NCBI GenBank assembly: GCA_963816985.1
Contig: CAWFMF010000004.1
Coordinates: 62,001-126,000, forward strand
DNA length: 64,000 nucleotides
Source of the DNA: JAIVJM01 sp963816985
GTDB lineage: Bacteria > Acidobacteriota > Blastocatellia > Pyrinomonadales > Pyrinomonadaceae
Reading direction: 5' to 3'
Position numbers and translations under genes: made by a program. The notes under the pieces were generated by a model. That model saw only the letters and a list, made by a program, of their open reading frames with translations. It ran no database searches and was not told the DNA's origin. This document shows positions 34,935-43,739 of the stretch, piece after piece; position 1 is the stretch's first letter; each line of letters opens with the position of its first letter.

Positions 34935-35852
34935 ATGCAGAATGTGCGCAGACCATTTTTTACGCGGCACCGGTGGGGCGTTAAGAACCACGCGCCGTGG
35001 ACGACCATCCTCAGCCACACCTTCCACCAGTTCCACGAAAACGACCTCTTCACGCCCGCCGCCGCGATGAGCTACTTCGGGCTCCTGACGCTCTTCCCGG
35101 CGCTGCTTGTGCTGCTCGTCGTCGGCAACCAGTTCACCGCCGGGGGCGAGATGCTGGCGCGCATCGTCGAGGTCTATCCGGGCTCGCGCGAGTTCCTGCG
35201 CACGACCGTCCGTTCGCTCTCGAACGTCGGTTGGGGCGGGGTGGTGAGCGCGCTCGTCATCGTCCTCTGGGCCGGCTCGTGGGTCTTCGCCGTCATCGAG
35301 CGCGCGCTCAACCGCCTGTGGGGCACTAGGCCCCGCGCCTTCCTGCACGGTCGCGCGCTCACGCTCGGCATGATCGGCGCGGTCGGCGTGCTCCTCATCT
35401 CTTCGGTTTTCCTGACCTCGATTTTGCTCGGCCTGCAACAGCTCATAGACCAACTGCCGATCCGCGTCGTGCGCCGCGCGGATTGGCTCGGCATGGTCAA
35501 CAACGCCTTCTGGCAGACAGTCTTCGCCGTCGCCAGCACGCTCGTCACCGTGACGCTCTTCGCGCTCGTCTACCGCCTCGTCCCGAACGGGCGCGTCACG
35601 CTCCGCGACACGCTGCCGAGCGCCGTCGTCGCCGGGCTCCTCTGGGAGTCGGCCAAGTACGTCTTCGCCGGGAGCCTCCAATACTTTCACTACGACCAGA
35701 TTTACGGCTCGGTCGGCGCGGTCGTCGCCGTGCTCACATGGAGCTACTTTTCGAGCCTCATCCTCCTCTTCGGCGCGCAGCTCTCCGTCGTCCTCCACCA
35801 GGAACATCAGGTCGCCGAGCTGTCGGAAGAGACCCCGGCTTCGCCTTCGTAA
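34935..35852 (+). CDS. YihY/BrkB-family inner-membrane protein
   Basis: About 305 residues, six predicted membrane segments. Family landmarks: FHENDLFTPAAAMSYFGLLTLFPALLVLL, WGGVVSALVIVLWAGSWVFAVIERALNRLWGTRPRAF in pieces, LFALVYRLVPNGRVTLRDTLPSAVVAGLLWESAKYVF, YGSVGAVVAVLTWSYFSSLILLFGAQLSVV. Once called tRNA-processing RNase BN by mistake, the family's role is unresolved (export or envelope). ATG 34935 is preferred; a TTG at 34929 is in frame. The stop codon (TCG TAA) leads straight into the next hairpin. Confidence 0.92.
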   Translation: MQNVRRPFFTRHRWGVKNHAPWTTILSHTFHQFHENDLFTPAAAMSYFGLLTLFPALLVLLVVGNQFTAGGEMLARIVEVYPGSREFLRTTVRSLSNVGWGGVVSALVIVLWAGSWVFAVIERALNRLWGTRPRAFLHGRALTLGMIGAVGVLLISSVFLTSILLGLQQLIDQLPIRVVRRADWLGMVNNAFWQTVFAVASTLVTVTLFALVYRLVPNGRVTLRDTLPSAVVAGLLWESAKYVFAGSLQYFHYDQIYGSVGAVVAVLTWSYFSSLILLFGAQLSVVLHQEHQVAELSEETPASPS

Positions 35853-35855
35853 ACG

Positions 35856-35935
35856 CAGAAGTCAGAACGATGAACGATGAACTGAAAGAAGAAAGGCACT
35901 TGTTTTAAGTTCATCGTTCATCGTTCTGACTTCTG
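35856..35935. repeat. Perfect hairpin, CAGAAGTCAGAACGATGAACG words
   Basis: Perfect 28-nt inverted repeat (35856-35883 with 35908-35935), 24-nt loop GAAAGAAGAAAGGC..TTGTTTTA. It begins three bases after the YihY stop and ends 12 bp before the queA start. Confidence 0.93.
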
Positions 35936-35947
35936 ACTTTCCTTTTT

Positions 35948-37004
<1,057 letters not shown>

Positions 37005-37009
<5 letters not shown>

Positions 37010-37089
37010 ATCGTCAACCGTGAATCGTAAATCGAAAAAGAGTTCTGTTTCTCTATTTACTATTCACGATTCACGATTTACGATTCACG
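37005..37089. repeat. Hairpin, CGTAAATCGTGAATCG words
   Basis: Left arm 37005-37034 and right arm about 37060-37089 share CGTAAATCG/CGTGAATCG words in different order, giving good but not perfect pairing. The queA stop codon is the TAA at 37007-37009 inside the left arm. The right arm ends five bases before the next start codon. Same family as 25311-25409. Confidence 0.85.
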
Positions 37090-37094
37090 TAGGT

Positions 37095-37661
37095 ATGGCT
37101 GTTCTGAAGAAGATTCGCTCAAGGCTGTTTGCGTCGAGCGCCGGGGACGAGGCGGCGCGCGCGGGTGAGGGCGCGCGCGCGCATCTGGCCGAGGCCGCCT
37201 CCGCCGGGTCGCGCTACGACATCCGCCCGCTGACGGTCGCGCAGCTCGACGAGTGCTGGCGGCTCGACCAGCGCTGCTTCATTGACGGCGAAGCCTACAG
37301 CCGCGAGACCTTCGAGTACCTTCTCACCTCCGCCGACTCCGTCTCCTACCGCGCCGTGACGCCGGAGGGCGCGATGGTCGGCTTCATCGTCGGCCTCGTC
37401 GAGCCCGACCACACCGGCCACATCACCACGCTCGGCGTCGCCCCCGAACACCGCCGCCGCCGCATCGCCGAGCGCATGTTGCTCAAGGCCGAGGACGGCT
37501 TCCGCCGCCGCCGCGTCCGCATGGCCCGCCTCGAAGTCCGCTCCATCAACACCGGCGCGCAGGAGCTTTACGTCAAACTCGGCTACGCCGTCACCCAGCG
37601 CCTCCCCCGTTACTACTCCAACGGCGGCGACGGCCTGATGATGGTCAAGTCGCTGATATAA
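37095..37661 (+). CDS. GNAT-family N-acetyltransferase (RimI-like)
   Basis: About 188 residues. An N-terminal tail of about 40 Ala/Gly/Arg residues, then a GNAT domain: YDIRPLTVAQLDECWRLDQRCF, VSYRAVTPEGAMVGFIVGLVE, ITTLGVAPEHRRRRIAERMLLKAE (acetyl-CoA pyrophosphate loop; RRRRIA in place of RxxGxG) and VRSINTGAQELYVKLGYAVTQRLPRYYSNGGDGLMM in pieces. The end resembles RimI (N-GAQxLYxKxGF, YY). The substrate, perhaps a protein N-terminus, is inferred. ATG 37095 follows GTAGGT. The alternative upstream start at 37020 would be encoded by the hairpin and is unlikely. Confidence 0.9.
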   Translation: MAVLKKIRSRLFASSAGDEAARAGEGARAHLAEAASAGSRYDIRPLTVAQLDECWRLDQRCFIDGEAYSRETFEYLLTSADSVSYRAVTPEGAMVGFIVGLVEPDHTGHITTLGVAPEHRRRRIAERMLLKAEDGFRRRRVRMARLEVRSINTGAQELYVKLGYAVTQRLPRYYSNGGDGLMMVKSLI

Positions 37662-37665
37662 AGAC

Positions 37666-37741
37666 CGTAAACCGTAAACCGTGACGGGTGACAAGAGAAA
37701 GACTGTTCTTTCCTGTCACCCGTCACGGTTTACGGTTTACG
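37666..37741. repeat. Perfect hairpin at convergent ends, CCGTAAACCGTGACGGGTGACA words
   Basis: Perfect 28-nt inverted repeat (37666-37693 with 37714-37741), 20-nt loop AAGAGAAAGACTGTTCTTTC. It sits between convergent GNAT and mglA genes, 5 bp from one stop and 5 bp from the other, and is followed by TTTTTTTA on the plus side. It is well placed as a bidirectional terminator. Confidence 0.94.
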
Positions 37742-37746
37742 TTTTT

Positions 37747-38331
37747 TTAGCTTCTCCGCAGTTCCGTCAAGACTTGCTTGGCGACGGACTTCAAGGTGTC
37801 GAAGACGCCGGAGCCTTTGGAGGCGACGGCCTCGTGGACGGGCTCGTCCTTGCGTTTGAGTTCGGCGACCAGCTCTTCGGCGGGCAGGACGTTCGGGAGG
37901 TCGCGCTTGTTGAGTTGGAGGACGTAGGGAATCTTGCCGAGGTCGTAGCCGTTCGACTTGAGGTTCTCTTCGAGGTTGTAGAGCGACTCGATGTTGGCGT
38001 CCATGCGCTCCTCCTGCGAGTCGGCGACGAAGACGACGCCGTCCACGCCCTTCAGGATGAGCTTGCGCGAGGCGTCGTAGAAGACCTGCCCCGGCACGGT
38101 GTAGAGGTGGAAGCGCGTCTTGAAGCCGCGCACCGTGCCCAGCTCCAAAGGCATGAAGTCGAAGAAGAGCGTCCGGTCGGTCTCGGTCGCCAGAGAGATG
38201 AGCTTGCCTTTCGCGCCCGGCGCGGTCGCGTCGTAGATGTACTGGAGGTTGGTCGTCTTCCCGCACAGGCCGGGGCCGTAGTAGACGATCTTGCAGTTGA
38301 TTTCCCTCGAAGCATAGTTGATGAAGGTCAT
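37747..38331 (-). CDS. mglA: Ras-like GTPase MglA
   Basis: Small GTPase that sets cell polarity and drives motility (gliding and type IV pili) in Myxococcus. 194 residues. P-loop YYGPGLCGKTTNLQYIY, TLFFDFMPLELG, G3 motif TVPGQVFYDASRKL (Pro-Gly-Gln where Ras has Ala-Gly-Gln), G4 NKRDLP. It lies downstream of mglB (roadblock GAP) on the same strand, 111 bp apart with a hairpin between them. Its motility role here is inferred; no motility genes lie nearby. Confidence 0.96.
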   Translation of the reverse strand: MTFINYASREINCKIVYYGPGLCGKTTNLQYIYDATAPGAKGKLISLATETDRTLFFDFMPLELGTVRGFKTRFHLYTVPGQVFYDASRKLILKGVDGVVFVADSQEERMDANIESLYNLEENLKSNGYDLGKIPYVLQLNKRDLPNVLPAEELVAELKRKDEPVHEAVASKGSGVFDTLKSVAKQVLTELRRS

Positions 38332-38361
38332 ATCATTCCCGCCGCACTCTGGAAGTCTGAG

Positions 38362-38442
38362 AGTCTAAGAGTCTGAAGTCTGGGGTCGAAGACAGGGCGT
38401 TTCGTTCCTGACTCCCGGCTCCAGACTTCAGACTCTTAGACT
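38362..38442. repeat. Hairpin between mglB and mglA, AGTCTAAGAGTCTGAAGTC words
   Basis: Arms 38362-38383 and 38421-38442 are a perfect 22-nt inverted repeat; extra AGTCTGAGAGTC words extend the left side. The right arm ends at the base next to the mglB stop codon (38445-38443). It lies inside the mglBA unit, so it may uncouple expression of the two genes. Confidence 0.9.
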
Positions 38443-38925
38443 TTAATTGAAAAGGCTGTCTATGTCGTCGTCCGTAATCTCGGCGAAGAGCGCCTGGTCG
38501 GCCTCCTTGCGTTGCTCGGCGACGCGCGCCACGTCCTCGAAAATCAACGCCAAGTCGCGCGAAGCCTGTTTGACGCGCAGCTTGATGAGGCCGAGGCTGG
38601 AACGCTCGTCGAAGACGACGACGAGCAGGACGCGCCCGATGATACAGATGTGGATGCTCTCGCGCTCGCCCTCGTGCGAGAGCGTGGGGAATTCCCGTTC
38701 GCCGATGAGCCGCGCCATTCCGCCCGTCGCCGCCACGTTCCCGGCGGCCAAACTCGCCAGACTCGTCGTGTCGAGGTCGCCCACGTCGCCCATGACGGCA
38801 ATCTGCTGGCCGTTCTTATCCACCAGAAAGACCACGCGGGCAAAGGAATCGAGCCGCAGCTTGTTCAGAATTTGCTTGAGCTGCTGAAACTGCTGCTCGT
38901 GCATTATGATGGGTGCGTCTGTCAT
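38443..38925 (-). CDS. mglB: Roadblock/LC7-domain MglB-like GTPase-activating protein
   Basis: MglB activates GTP hydrolysis by MglA and fixes it to the leading pole in Myxococcus. About 160 residues from ATG 38925 (MTDAPIIMHEQQFQQLKQIL); the open frame upstream is not supported. The roadblock domain includes FARVVFLVDKNGQQIAVMGDV, LASLAAGNVAATGGMARLIGE, IHICIIGRVLLVVVFDERSSLGLIKLRVKQA in pieces. The acidic tail ends EITDDDIDSLFN. It is paired with mglA. The 370-bp region up to 39295 (divergent from the next gene) holds promoters at most; a TTGAAG/TTAGAG pair near 39110-39145 on the minus strand is a weak candidate. Confidence 0.92.
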   Translation of the reverse strand: MTDAPIIMHEQQFQQLKQILNKLRLDSFARVVFLVDKNGQQIAVMGDVGDLDTTSLASLAAGNVAATGGMARLIGEREFPTLSHEGERESIHICIIGRVLLVVVFDERSSLGLIKLRVKQASRDLALIFEDVARVAEQRKEADQALFAEITDDDIDSLFN

Positions 38926-39295
38926 TCGTACACAGGCTCTTTCTCTCGCAGGAGACGGACGGGAGGTGAGTTTTCGAGGGGGCGCGCTAGGGGTGTCCGC
39001 TTGAGAACTTAAATGAAGAGTCGAGAAGACTTGAACGCTCTTGGCGGCCAGCGTCCGGATGGGGCGGGGGCGAGTTCCGCCGTGCCTCGCCACGCCTTGA
39101 GAACTCTAACATAGCGTCTCAGAGGACTTCAACTGTTTTTCTATGTTGGCTTTTGTGCCCACACTGTCTGACCCCTCGACCGCCCGCAAACCAAACAGCT
39201 ACGTTGATTTATACCATCCGGTATGCTAAGCTGCGCGAGGTCTAAGGCTCTCGCCGCAGGCGCGAGAGTTATCTGTGAAAACCCGAGTGCTTCGC

Positions 39296-40297
39296 ATGAG
39301 CGATCCAGTCATCAAGGGTGCCAAACGAACGTCCTCCCGCCCAGCACCGCCTAGCGCTTCGCCTAAGTCTTCGGCCAAAAGCCGCAAAGTGACTGCCAAG
39401 GCGGCGCGACCCAAGCCAAAGCGTGCGGCGTCGGAGAAAGCTCCCGTGCGCAAAGCCACGCCCGCGAAGTCCTCCGCCGGGGCGAAAGCCTCTGCCAGCG
39501 CCAAGCCTGCGCGCCCGACCGCCGCCAAACAGCCCAAACGCGCCGCGCCGCCGCCGAAACCCTCGAAGGTCAAGGCGAAGAGCGCCGCCGCGCCGCCGAA
39601 AAAAGCGGCCCCCGCGACGAAGGCTAAACCCTCTAAAACCAAAGCGACGGCGGCGAAACCGCAGCCGAAAAAGGGCTCGGCCACGGCTGCGGCCCCGACG
39701 AAAGCGCGGCCCGCCGCCAAGTCGGCCCCGGTCACGAAATCCGCCGTCAAGACGGCCACGAAGCCGTCGCCGAGGCCCGCTCCGGCCCCTCCGCGCCAGC
39801 CCACACGCGACGAGGCCGCCGCGCTCAAGGCTTTCGAGCGCGCCCACAAAGAGTTCACGCGCGGGCGTTTCACTGACGCCCGCAACCTCTTCCGCTCGCT
39901 CATCGAGCAGCACGCGCGCGTCTCGGAAGTGACGGCGCGGGCGCGCACTTACCTCTCCATCGCCGAGGCCCGTCTGCGGACGGAAGCCTCGCTCCCGCGC
40001 GACCCCGACTCGCTCTACGACCGGGGCGTCATCGAGCTCAACCGGGGCGATTTCGTCGCCGCGCAGGAGATGTTCGAGCGCGCCTTGAAGCGCGACCCCG
40101 ACGCCGCCGACACGCACTACGCCCTCGCCGCCACGCGCGCGCGCCTCGGCGCGGTCGAGTCGGCGTTGCAGGCTCTGGCGCGCGCCGTCGAACTCCGGCC
40201 CGTCCTGCGCGTCCGCGCGCAGACCGACTCAGACCTCGTCGCACTGCGCAACGAGCCCGACTTCGAGCGGATCGTTTTTGCCTCATCGCGCGCCTAA
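39296..40297 (+). CDS. Histone-H1-like Lys/Ala/Pro-rich protein fused to TPR repeats
   Basis: About 333 residues from ATG 39296 (an in-frame GTG at 39275 is possible). Residues 1 to about 165 are Lys, Ala, Pro, Ser and Thr with many KAAP, KPKR, AAKPxPKK units, like eukaryotic H1 tails and bacterial Hc1/AlgP/HupB tails, and are strongly basic and disordered. The C-terminal part is TPR-like: LKAFERAHKEFTRGRFTDARNLFRSLIE, SLYDRGVIELNRGDFVAAQEMFERALKRDPDAADTHYALAATRARLGAVESALQALARAVELRP in pieces. There is no signal peptide, so it is cytoplasmic and probably binds nucleoid DNA or RNA while the TPR recruits a partner. This is inference from composition. Confidence 0.8.
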   Translation: MSDPVIKGAKRTSSRPAPPSASPKSSAKSRKVTAKAARPKPKRAASEKAPVRKATPAKSSAGAKASASAKPARPTAAKQPKRAAPPPKPSKVKAKSAAAPPKKAAPATKAKPSKTKATAAKPQPKKGSATAAAPTKARPAAKSAPVTKSAVKTATKPSPRPAPAPPRQPTRDEAAALKAFERAHKEFTRGRFTDARNLFRSLIEQHARVSEVTARARTYLSIAEARLRTEASLPRDPDSLYDRGVIELNRGDFVAAQEMFERALKRDPDAADTHYALAATRARLGAVESALQALARAVELRPVLRVRAQTDSDLVALRNEPDFERIVFASSRA

Positions 40298-40443
40298 ACT
40301 CTCCGCCCCTCTCTTCCCCCGCGCCGTCTCCGCCCCCGCAATTTCCTTCCCACTCCTTTGAGAAGCCCAAGGCTTTTCGAGTATGATTTCAAACAACGGC
40401 GCGTCTGTGCGCGCCCGCCCCGTCCGTAAAGGAGACCGAAAAG

Positions 40444-41478
40444 TTGGAAGTTGATTTCGAGCGCGGCCTCAAGCTCGTCGCCATCGGCGGCGGGACGGGC
40501 CTTTCGACCGTGCTGGCGGGCCTCAAGGAGCTGGTCGGGCAGGAGCGGCGCGGCGGCGTGTGGCTCGAAGCGCTCTCGGCCATCGTCGCGGTCTCGGACG
40601 ACGGCGGCAGTTCTGGCCGCCTGCGCGACGAGTTGCAGATGCTCCCGCCGGGCGACATCCGCAACTGCATGGTCGCGCTCTCGGAAGACTCGACGCTCCT
40701 CTCGCGCCTCTTCCAGTATCGCTTCCGAGGCGACGGACATCTCGGCGGTCACAGCTTCGGCAACCTCTTCCTCGCCGCCCTGACCGAAGTGACCGGCGAC
40801 TTCGTCGAGGCCGTCCGGCTCTCTTCGGAAGTCCTCGCGAGCAAGGGTCGCATCTACCCGGCGACCTTGAATGACGTGCACCTCGTCGCCGAGCTTGAAG
40901 ACGGCGGGACGGTGCGCGGCGAGACGAACATCACGGCCTCGCGCTCGCCCGTGCGACGCCTGCGGCTTGAGCCCGAACACTGCCTGCCGCTGCCCGAAGC
41001 GCTCATCGCGATTCGCGCGGCGGATGTCATCACGGTCGGCCCCGGCTCGCTCTTCACGAGCCTCCTGCCGCCGCTGCTCGTGGCGCGCGTCGCCGAGAGC
41101 ATCGGCGCGGCGAAGGCGGTCAAGATTTTCATCTGCAACCTCATGACGCAGCCGGGCGAGACCGACGGCTACACGGCGCGCAAACACCTTGAGGTGGTGA
41201 AGTCCTACGCGCCCGAAATCAAGTTCGACTACGTCGTCGTCAACGACCGGCGCATCAGCGAGGAGCAGTCGGAGCGCTACGCCGCCGAGGGCGCGCGGCA
41301 GATCGGCATGACCGACCACATGTTGGAGCGCGAGCTCGGCGCGGAGGCCGAGGTCGTGCGCGCAGACCTCCTCGACGAAGGCGCGAAGGTGCGGCACAGC
41401 CCCGGCAAACTTGCGCGGGTCATCGTCGCGTGTTACGAACAGGCGTGCGCGCGCCCGACACTGACCGCCGCACGCTGA
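40444..41478 (+). CDS. yvcK: YvcK/CofD-like gluconeogenesis and cell-shape factor
   Basis: 344 residues of the CofD/UPF0052 family. In Bacillus and Mycobacterium, YvcK/CuvA binds UDP-GlcNAc and controls glucosamine-6-phosphate flow and cell shape. N-terminal IGGGTGLSTVLAGLK, then VAVSDDGGSSGRLRDEL, GHSFGNLFLAALT, ITVGPGSLFTSLLPPLLV, FICNLMTQPGETDGY and a final DYVVVNDR. The TTG at 40444 follows AAAGGAGACCGAAAAG and seems the start. It lies nine bases before glmU, which fits a regulator of UDP-GlcNAc synthesis. Confidence 0.95.
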   Translation: MEVDFERGLKLVAIGGGTGLSTVLAGLKELVGQERRGGVWLEALSAIVAVSDDGGSSGRLRDELQMLPPGDIRNCMVALSEDSTLLSRLFQYRFRGDGHLGGHSFGNLFLAALTEVTGDFVEAVRLSSEVLASKGRIYPATLNDVHLVAELEDGGTVRGETNITASRSPVRRLRLEPEHCLPLPEALIAIRAADVITVGPGSLFTSLLPPLLVARVAESIGAAKAVKIFICNLMTQPGETDGYTARKHLEVVKSYAPEIKFDYVVVNDRRISEEQSERYAAEGARQIGMTDHMLERELGAEAEVVRADLLDEGAKVRHSPGKLARVIVACYEQACARPTLTAAR

Positions 41479-41486
41479 ACGAGCCT

Positions 41487-42977
41487 ATGGAAAAACAAGC
41501 ACAGCCCCCCTCGCCTTCCGGCAGTACCACTCCACTCGACATCCTGATACTCGCCGCCGGCCTCGGCACGCGGATGCGCTCTCGCACGGCGAAGGTCTTG
41601 CACAAGCTCGGAGGCCGCCCGCTCATCGCCCACGTCTGCCGCACCGCCGCCGCGCTCTTGAAGGAGGCGCGGCCCATCTACGTCATCGTCGGGCATCAGG
41701 CCGAAGAGGTGCGCGAGGCCGTCCGCGTCGAGTTGGGCGAAGAGGGCGCGCGCTTCGTCACGCAGGCCGAGCAGCGCGGCACGGGCGACGCCGTGATGTG
41801 CGCGCGTGAAGCCTTGGAAGCCGAGAACTCGACGCTGCTCGTCCTCTCCGGCGACGTGCCCTTCGTCCGCGCCGAGACCCTCGGCGCGCTCGTCCAGCAG
41901 CACCGCACGCACCGCGGTCGCGGCGCGGCCTGCACGCTTCTTTCGGTCAAGCTCGACGACCCGACCGGCTACGGTCGCGTCATCCGCGACGCCGAGGGCC
42001 GCTTCGAGCGCATCGTCGAGCAGAAGGACGCGAGCCCCGAAGAGCGGCAGGTCAACGAAATCAACGCCGGGATTTACTGCTTCGAGACGCGCCTCTTGTT
42101 CAAGGCGCTCGAACGTGTGCGCCCCGAAAACGCGCAGGGCGAGTTTTACCTGACGGACGTGCCCGGCATCTTCCGCGCCGACGGCGAGGACGTGAGCGTC
42201 TACCTCCACCCGGACGCGCGCGAGGTCTCCGGCATCAACACGCGCGTCGAGCTGGCCGAGTTCGAGCGCATCCTCCGCCTGCGCACGCTCCGCAGCCTGA
42301 TGCTCAACAGCGGCGTCACCGTCATTGACCCGCAGCACACCTACGTCAGCCCCGACGCGCAAGTGGGCAGCGACACCGTGCTCCACCCGAACACGCACGT
42401 CGAGGGCCGCACCGTCATCGGCGAGGGCTGCGAGATACACTCCGGCACGCGCATCCGCGACTCGCGCGTCGGCAACGGCGTCGTCGTCAAAGACAACTGC
42501 CTGATTGTTGACTCCGAAATCGCCGACGGCTGCACGGTCGGCCCCTTCGCGCACCTGCGGATGAACGCGCGGATGGAGGAGAACTCGGCGGTCGGCAACT
42601 TCGTCGAGATGAAGAAGTCGCGGCTCGGCAGCAAGTCCAAAGCGATGCACCTCACCTACCTCGGCGACGCCGAAGTGGGCGAGCGCACCAACATCGGCGC
42701 GGGCACCATCACCTGCAACTACGACGGCAAGCAGAAGCACCCGACCGTCATCGAGAACGACGTTAAGATCGGCTCCGACACGATGCTCGTCGCCCCCGTG
42801 CGCGTCGGCTCGCGCTCGGTCACGGGCGCGGGCTCGGTCGTCAAAAAGGACGTGCCCCCCGACACCCTCGTCGCCGGAGTCCCCGCCGAAGTCAAGAAGC
42901 AACTGCCCCGCGAGACGGACAAGCCGTCCGTGTCCGACGTGGCGAACGAAGAGGCGGTGGCCGACGCTTCCGTCTAA
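41487..42977 (+). CDS. glmU: Bifunctional GlcNAc-1-phosphate uridyltransferase / GlcN-1-P acetyltransferase GlmU
   Basis: Makes UDP-GlcNAc, the precursor for murein and other glycans. About 496 residues from ATG 41487. N-terminal nucleotidyltransferase: ILAAGLGTRMRSRTAKVLHKL, QRGTGDAVMCA, LSGDVPFVR, NEINAGIYCF. C-terminal left-handed beta-helix of hexapeptide repeats (SPDAQVGSDTVLHPNTHVEG), with the acetyltransferase landmarks GNFVEMKKSRLG, TNIGAGTITCNYDG and IGSDTMLVAPVRVG. The start is 8 bp after the yvcK stop. It forms a pathway block with glmS, now split by a toxin-antitoxin insert. Confidence 0.98.
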   Translation: MEKQAQPPSPSGSTTPLDILILAAGLGTRMRSRTAKVLHKLGGRPLIAHVCRTAAALLKEARPIYVIVGHQAEEVREAVRVELGEEGARFVTQAEQRGTGDAVMCAREALEAENSTLLVLSGDVPFVRAETLGALVQQHRTHRGRGAACTLLSVKLDDPTGYGRVIRDAEGRFERIVEQKDASPEERQVNEINAGIYCFETRLLFKALERVRPENAQGEFYLTDVPGIFRADGEDVSVYLHPDAREVSGINTRVELAEFERILRLRTLRSLMLNSGVTVIDPQHTYVSPDAQVGSDTVLHPNTHVEGRTVIGEGCEIHSGTRIRDSRVGNGVVVKDNCLIVDSEIADGCTVGPFAHLRMNARMEENSAVGNFVEMKKSRLGSKSKAMHLTYLGDAEVGERTNIGAGTITCNYDGKQKHPTVIENDVKIGSDTMLVAPVRVGSRSVTGAGSVVKKDVPPDTLVAGVPAEVKKQLPRETDKPSVSDVANEEAVADASV

Positions 42978-42992
42978 GGTGGCGGACTTCAG

Positions 42993-43310
42993 ATGATCTT
43001 TGTTGAGACGACTGCTTTTACACGGCGCATCGCATCTTTATTGGCGGATGATGAATATGGCCGTTTGCAGAGTGTCTTACGAGAGCATCCTGAGGTTGGA
43101 GATGTAATTAAAGGGAGCGGAGGTCTCCGCAAAATCAGATGGGCCGCATCAGGTCATGGTAAACGTGGAGGAGCAAGGGTAGTTTATTATTGGGCCTCTG
43201 ATCGTGACATTATTTTGATGTTGGCTGTATATTCAAAGAATGAAAAGCAGGACTTAACAGAAGTTGAAACTAAAATCCTGCAACAAGTAGTAAAGGCGGC
43301 GTTCGGATGA
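42993..43310 (+). CDS. RelE/ParE-superfamily (HigB-type) toxin
   Basis: 105 residues. MIFVETTAFTRRIASLLADDEYGRLQSVLREHPEVGDVIKGSGGLRKIRWAASGHGKRGGARVVYYW in pieces, then IILMLAVYSKNEKQDLTEVE. FxETxxF, GGxRKxRWA, GKRGGxRVxYYW and KxExxDLT are the hallmarks of the RelE/HigB-like toxins that cut translating mRNA. The toxin precedes its antitoxin (higBA order) and overlaps it by 4 bp (ATGA). The DNA is clearly more AT-rich than glmU and glmS on either side, so recent acquisition is likely. Confidence 0.9.
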   Translation: MIFVETTAFTRRIASLLADDEYGRLQSVLREHPEVGDVIKGSGGLRKIRWAASGHGKRGGARVVYYWASDRDIILMLAVYSKNEKQDLTEVETKILQQVVKAAFG

Positions 43311-43678
43311 AAGAAAAGATGTTCGCGGAACTAGTTGAAAGTATTGAGGAAGGCGGAGCCATTCTCCGGGGGCAGCGGAAACCGTCGCGAGTATTCAAGT
43401 ATCCATCTCAGGGTGCCCCTTCGGCGCAGACAGTCCCGTTTTCTTTGCATGAAAATCAAGACATGGAAACTACGCGAAACGAAGTTTTCGCGATTTGTAT
43501 AGCTACGGATGACACAAAGCTTTTACAAACACGCAAGCTCTATTTTGTGACTTTATTGTCGAACGACTTACTGTCACTCGTTGACGAAGAAGGCGAGACT
43601 GCTGTTTATCCTACCGACCAATTTATCCTCATTGAGTTGCCACGTGAAGTTGAGGACGCGCTCACTCGTGTCGCTTAA
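43307..43678 (+). CDS. Antitoxin-derived protein: HigA-like N-terminus fused to a different C-terminal domain
   Basis: 123 residues. Residues 1 to about 38 (KEKMFAELVESIEEGGAIL, RGQRKPSRVFKY) match the start of the helix-turn-helix antitoxins that pair with this toxin group. The expected HTH (LSQ..FA..IGVS..TL.NWEQ) is absent. Instead, residues 53-123 (TRNEVFAICIATDDTKLL, LQTRKLYFVTLLSND, DEEGETAVYPTDQFILIELP, EVEDALTRV) look like a separate small beta-rich protein of about 70 residues. The pattern recalls unnamed small proteins I have seen in other soil bacteria (FAxCI..D...L..RK.Y......DE.GE...YP...F..IELP). ATG 43463 could start it alone. Fusion by deletion is the simplest reading. Whether it still neutralises the toxin is unknown. 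Confidence 0.72.
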   Translation: MKEKMFAELVESIEEGGAILRGQRKPSRVFKYPSQGAPSAQTVPFSLHENQDMETTRNEVFAICIATDDTKLLQTRKLYFVTLLSNDLLSLVDEEGETAVYPTDQFILIELPREVEDALTRVA

Positions 43679-43739
43679 GTGGACAAGTGCTTTCTGCGTC
43701 TGCCTCTAAACAATCATCTAACTGGAAGGATTTATCGTA

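Noticed and set aside
43679..43739. glmS ribozyme or riboswitch leader
   Set aside because: The 61-bp gap before glmS is too short and lacks any recognisable core.
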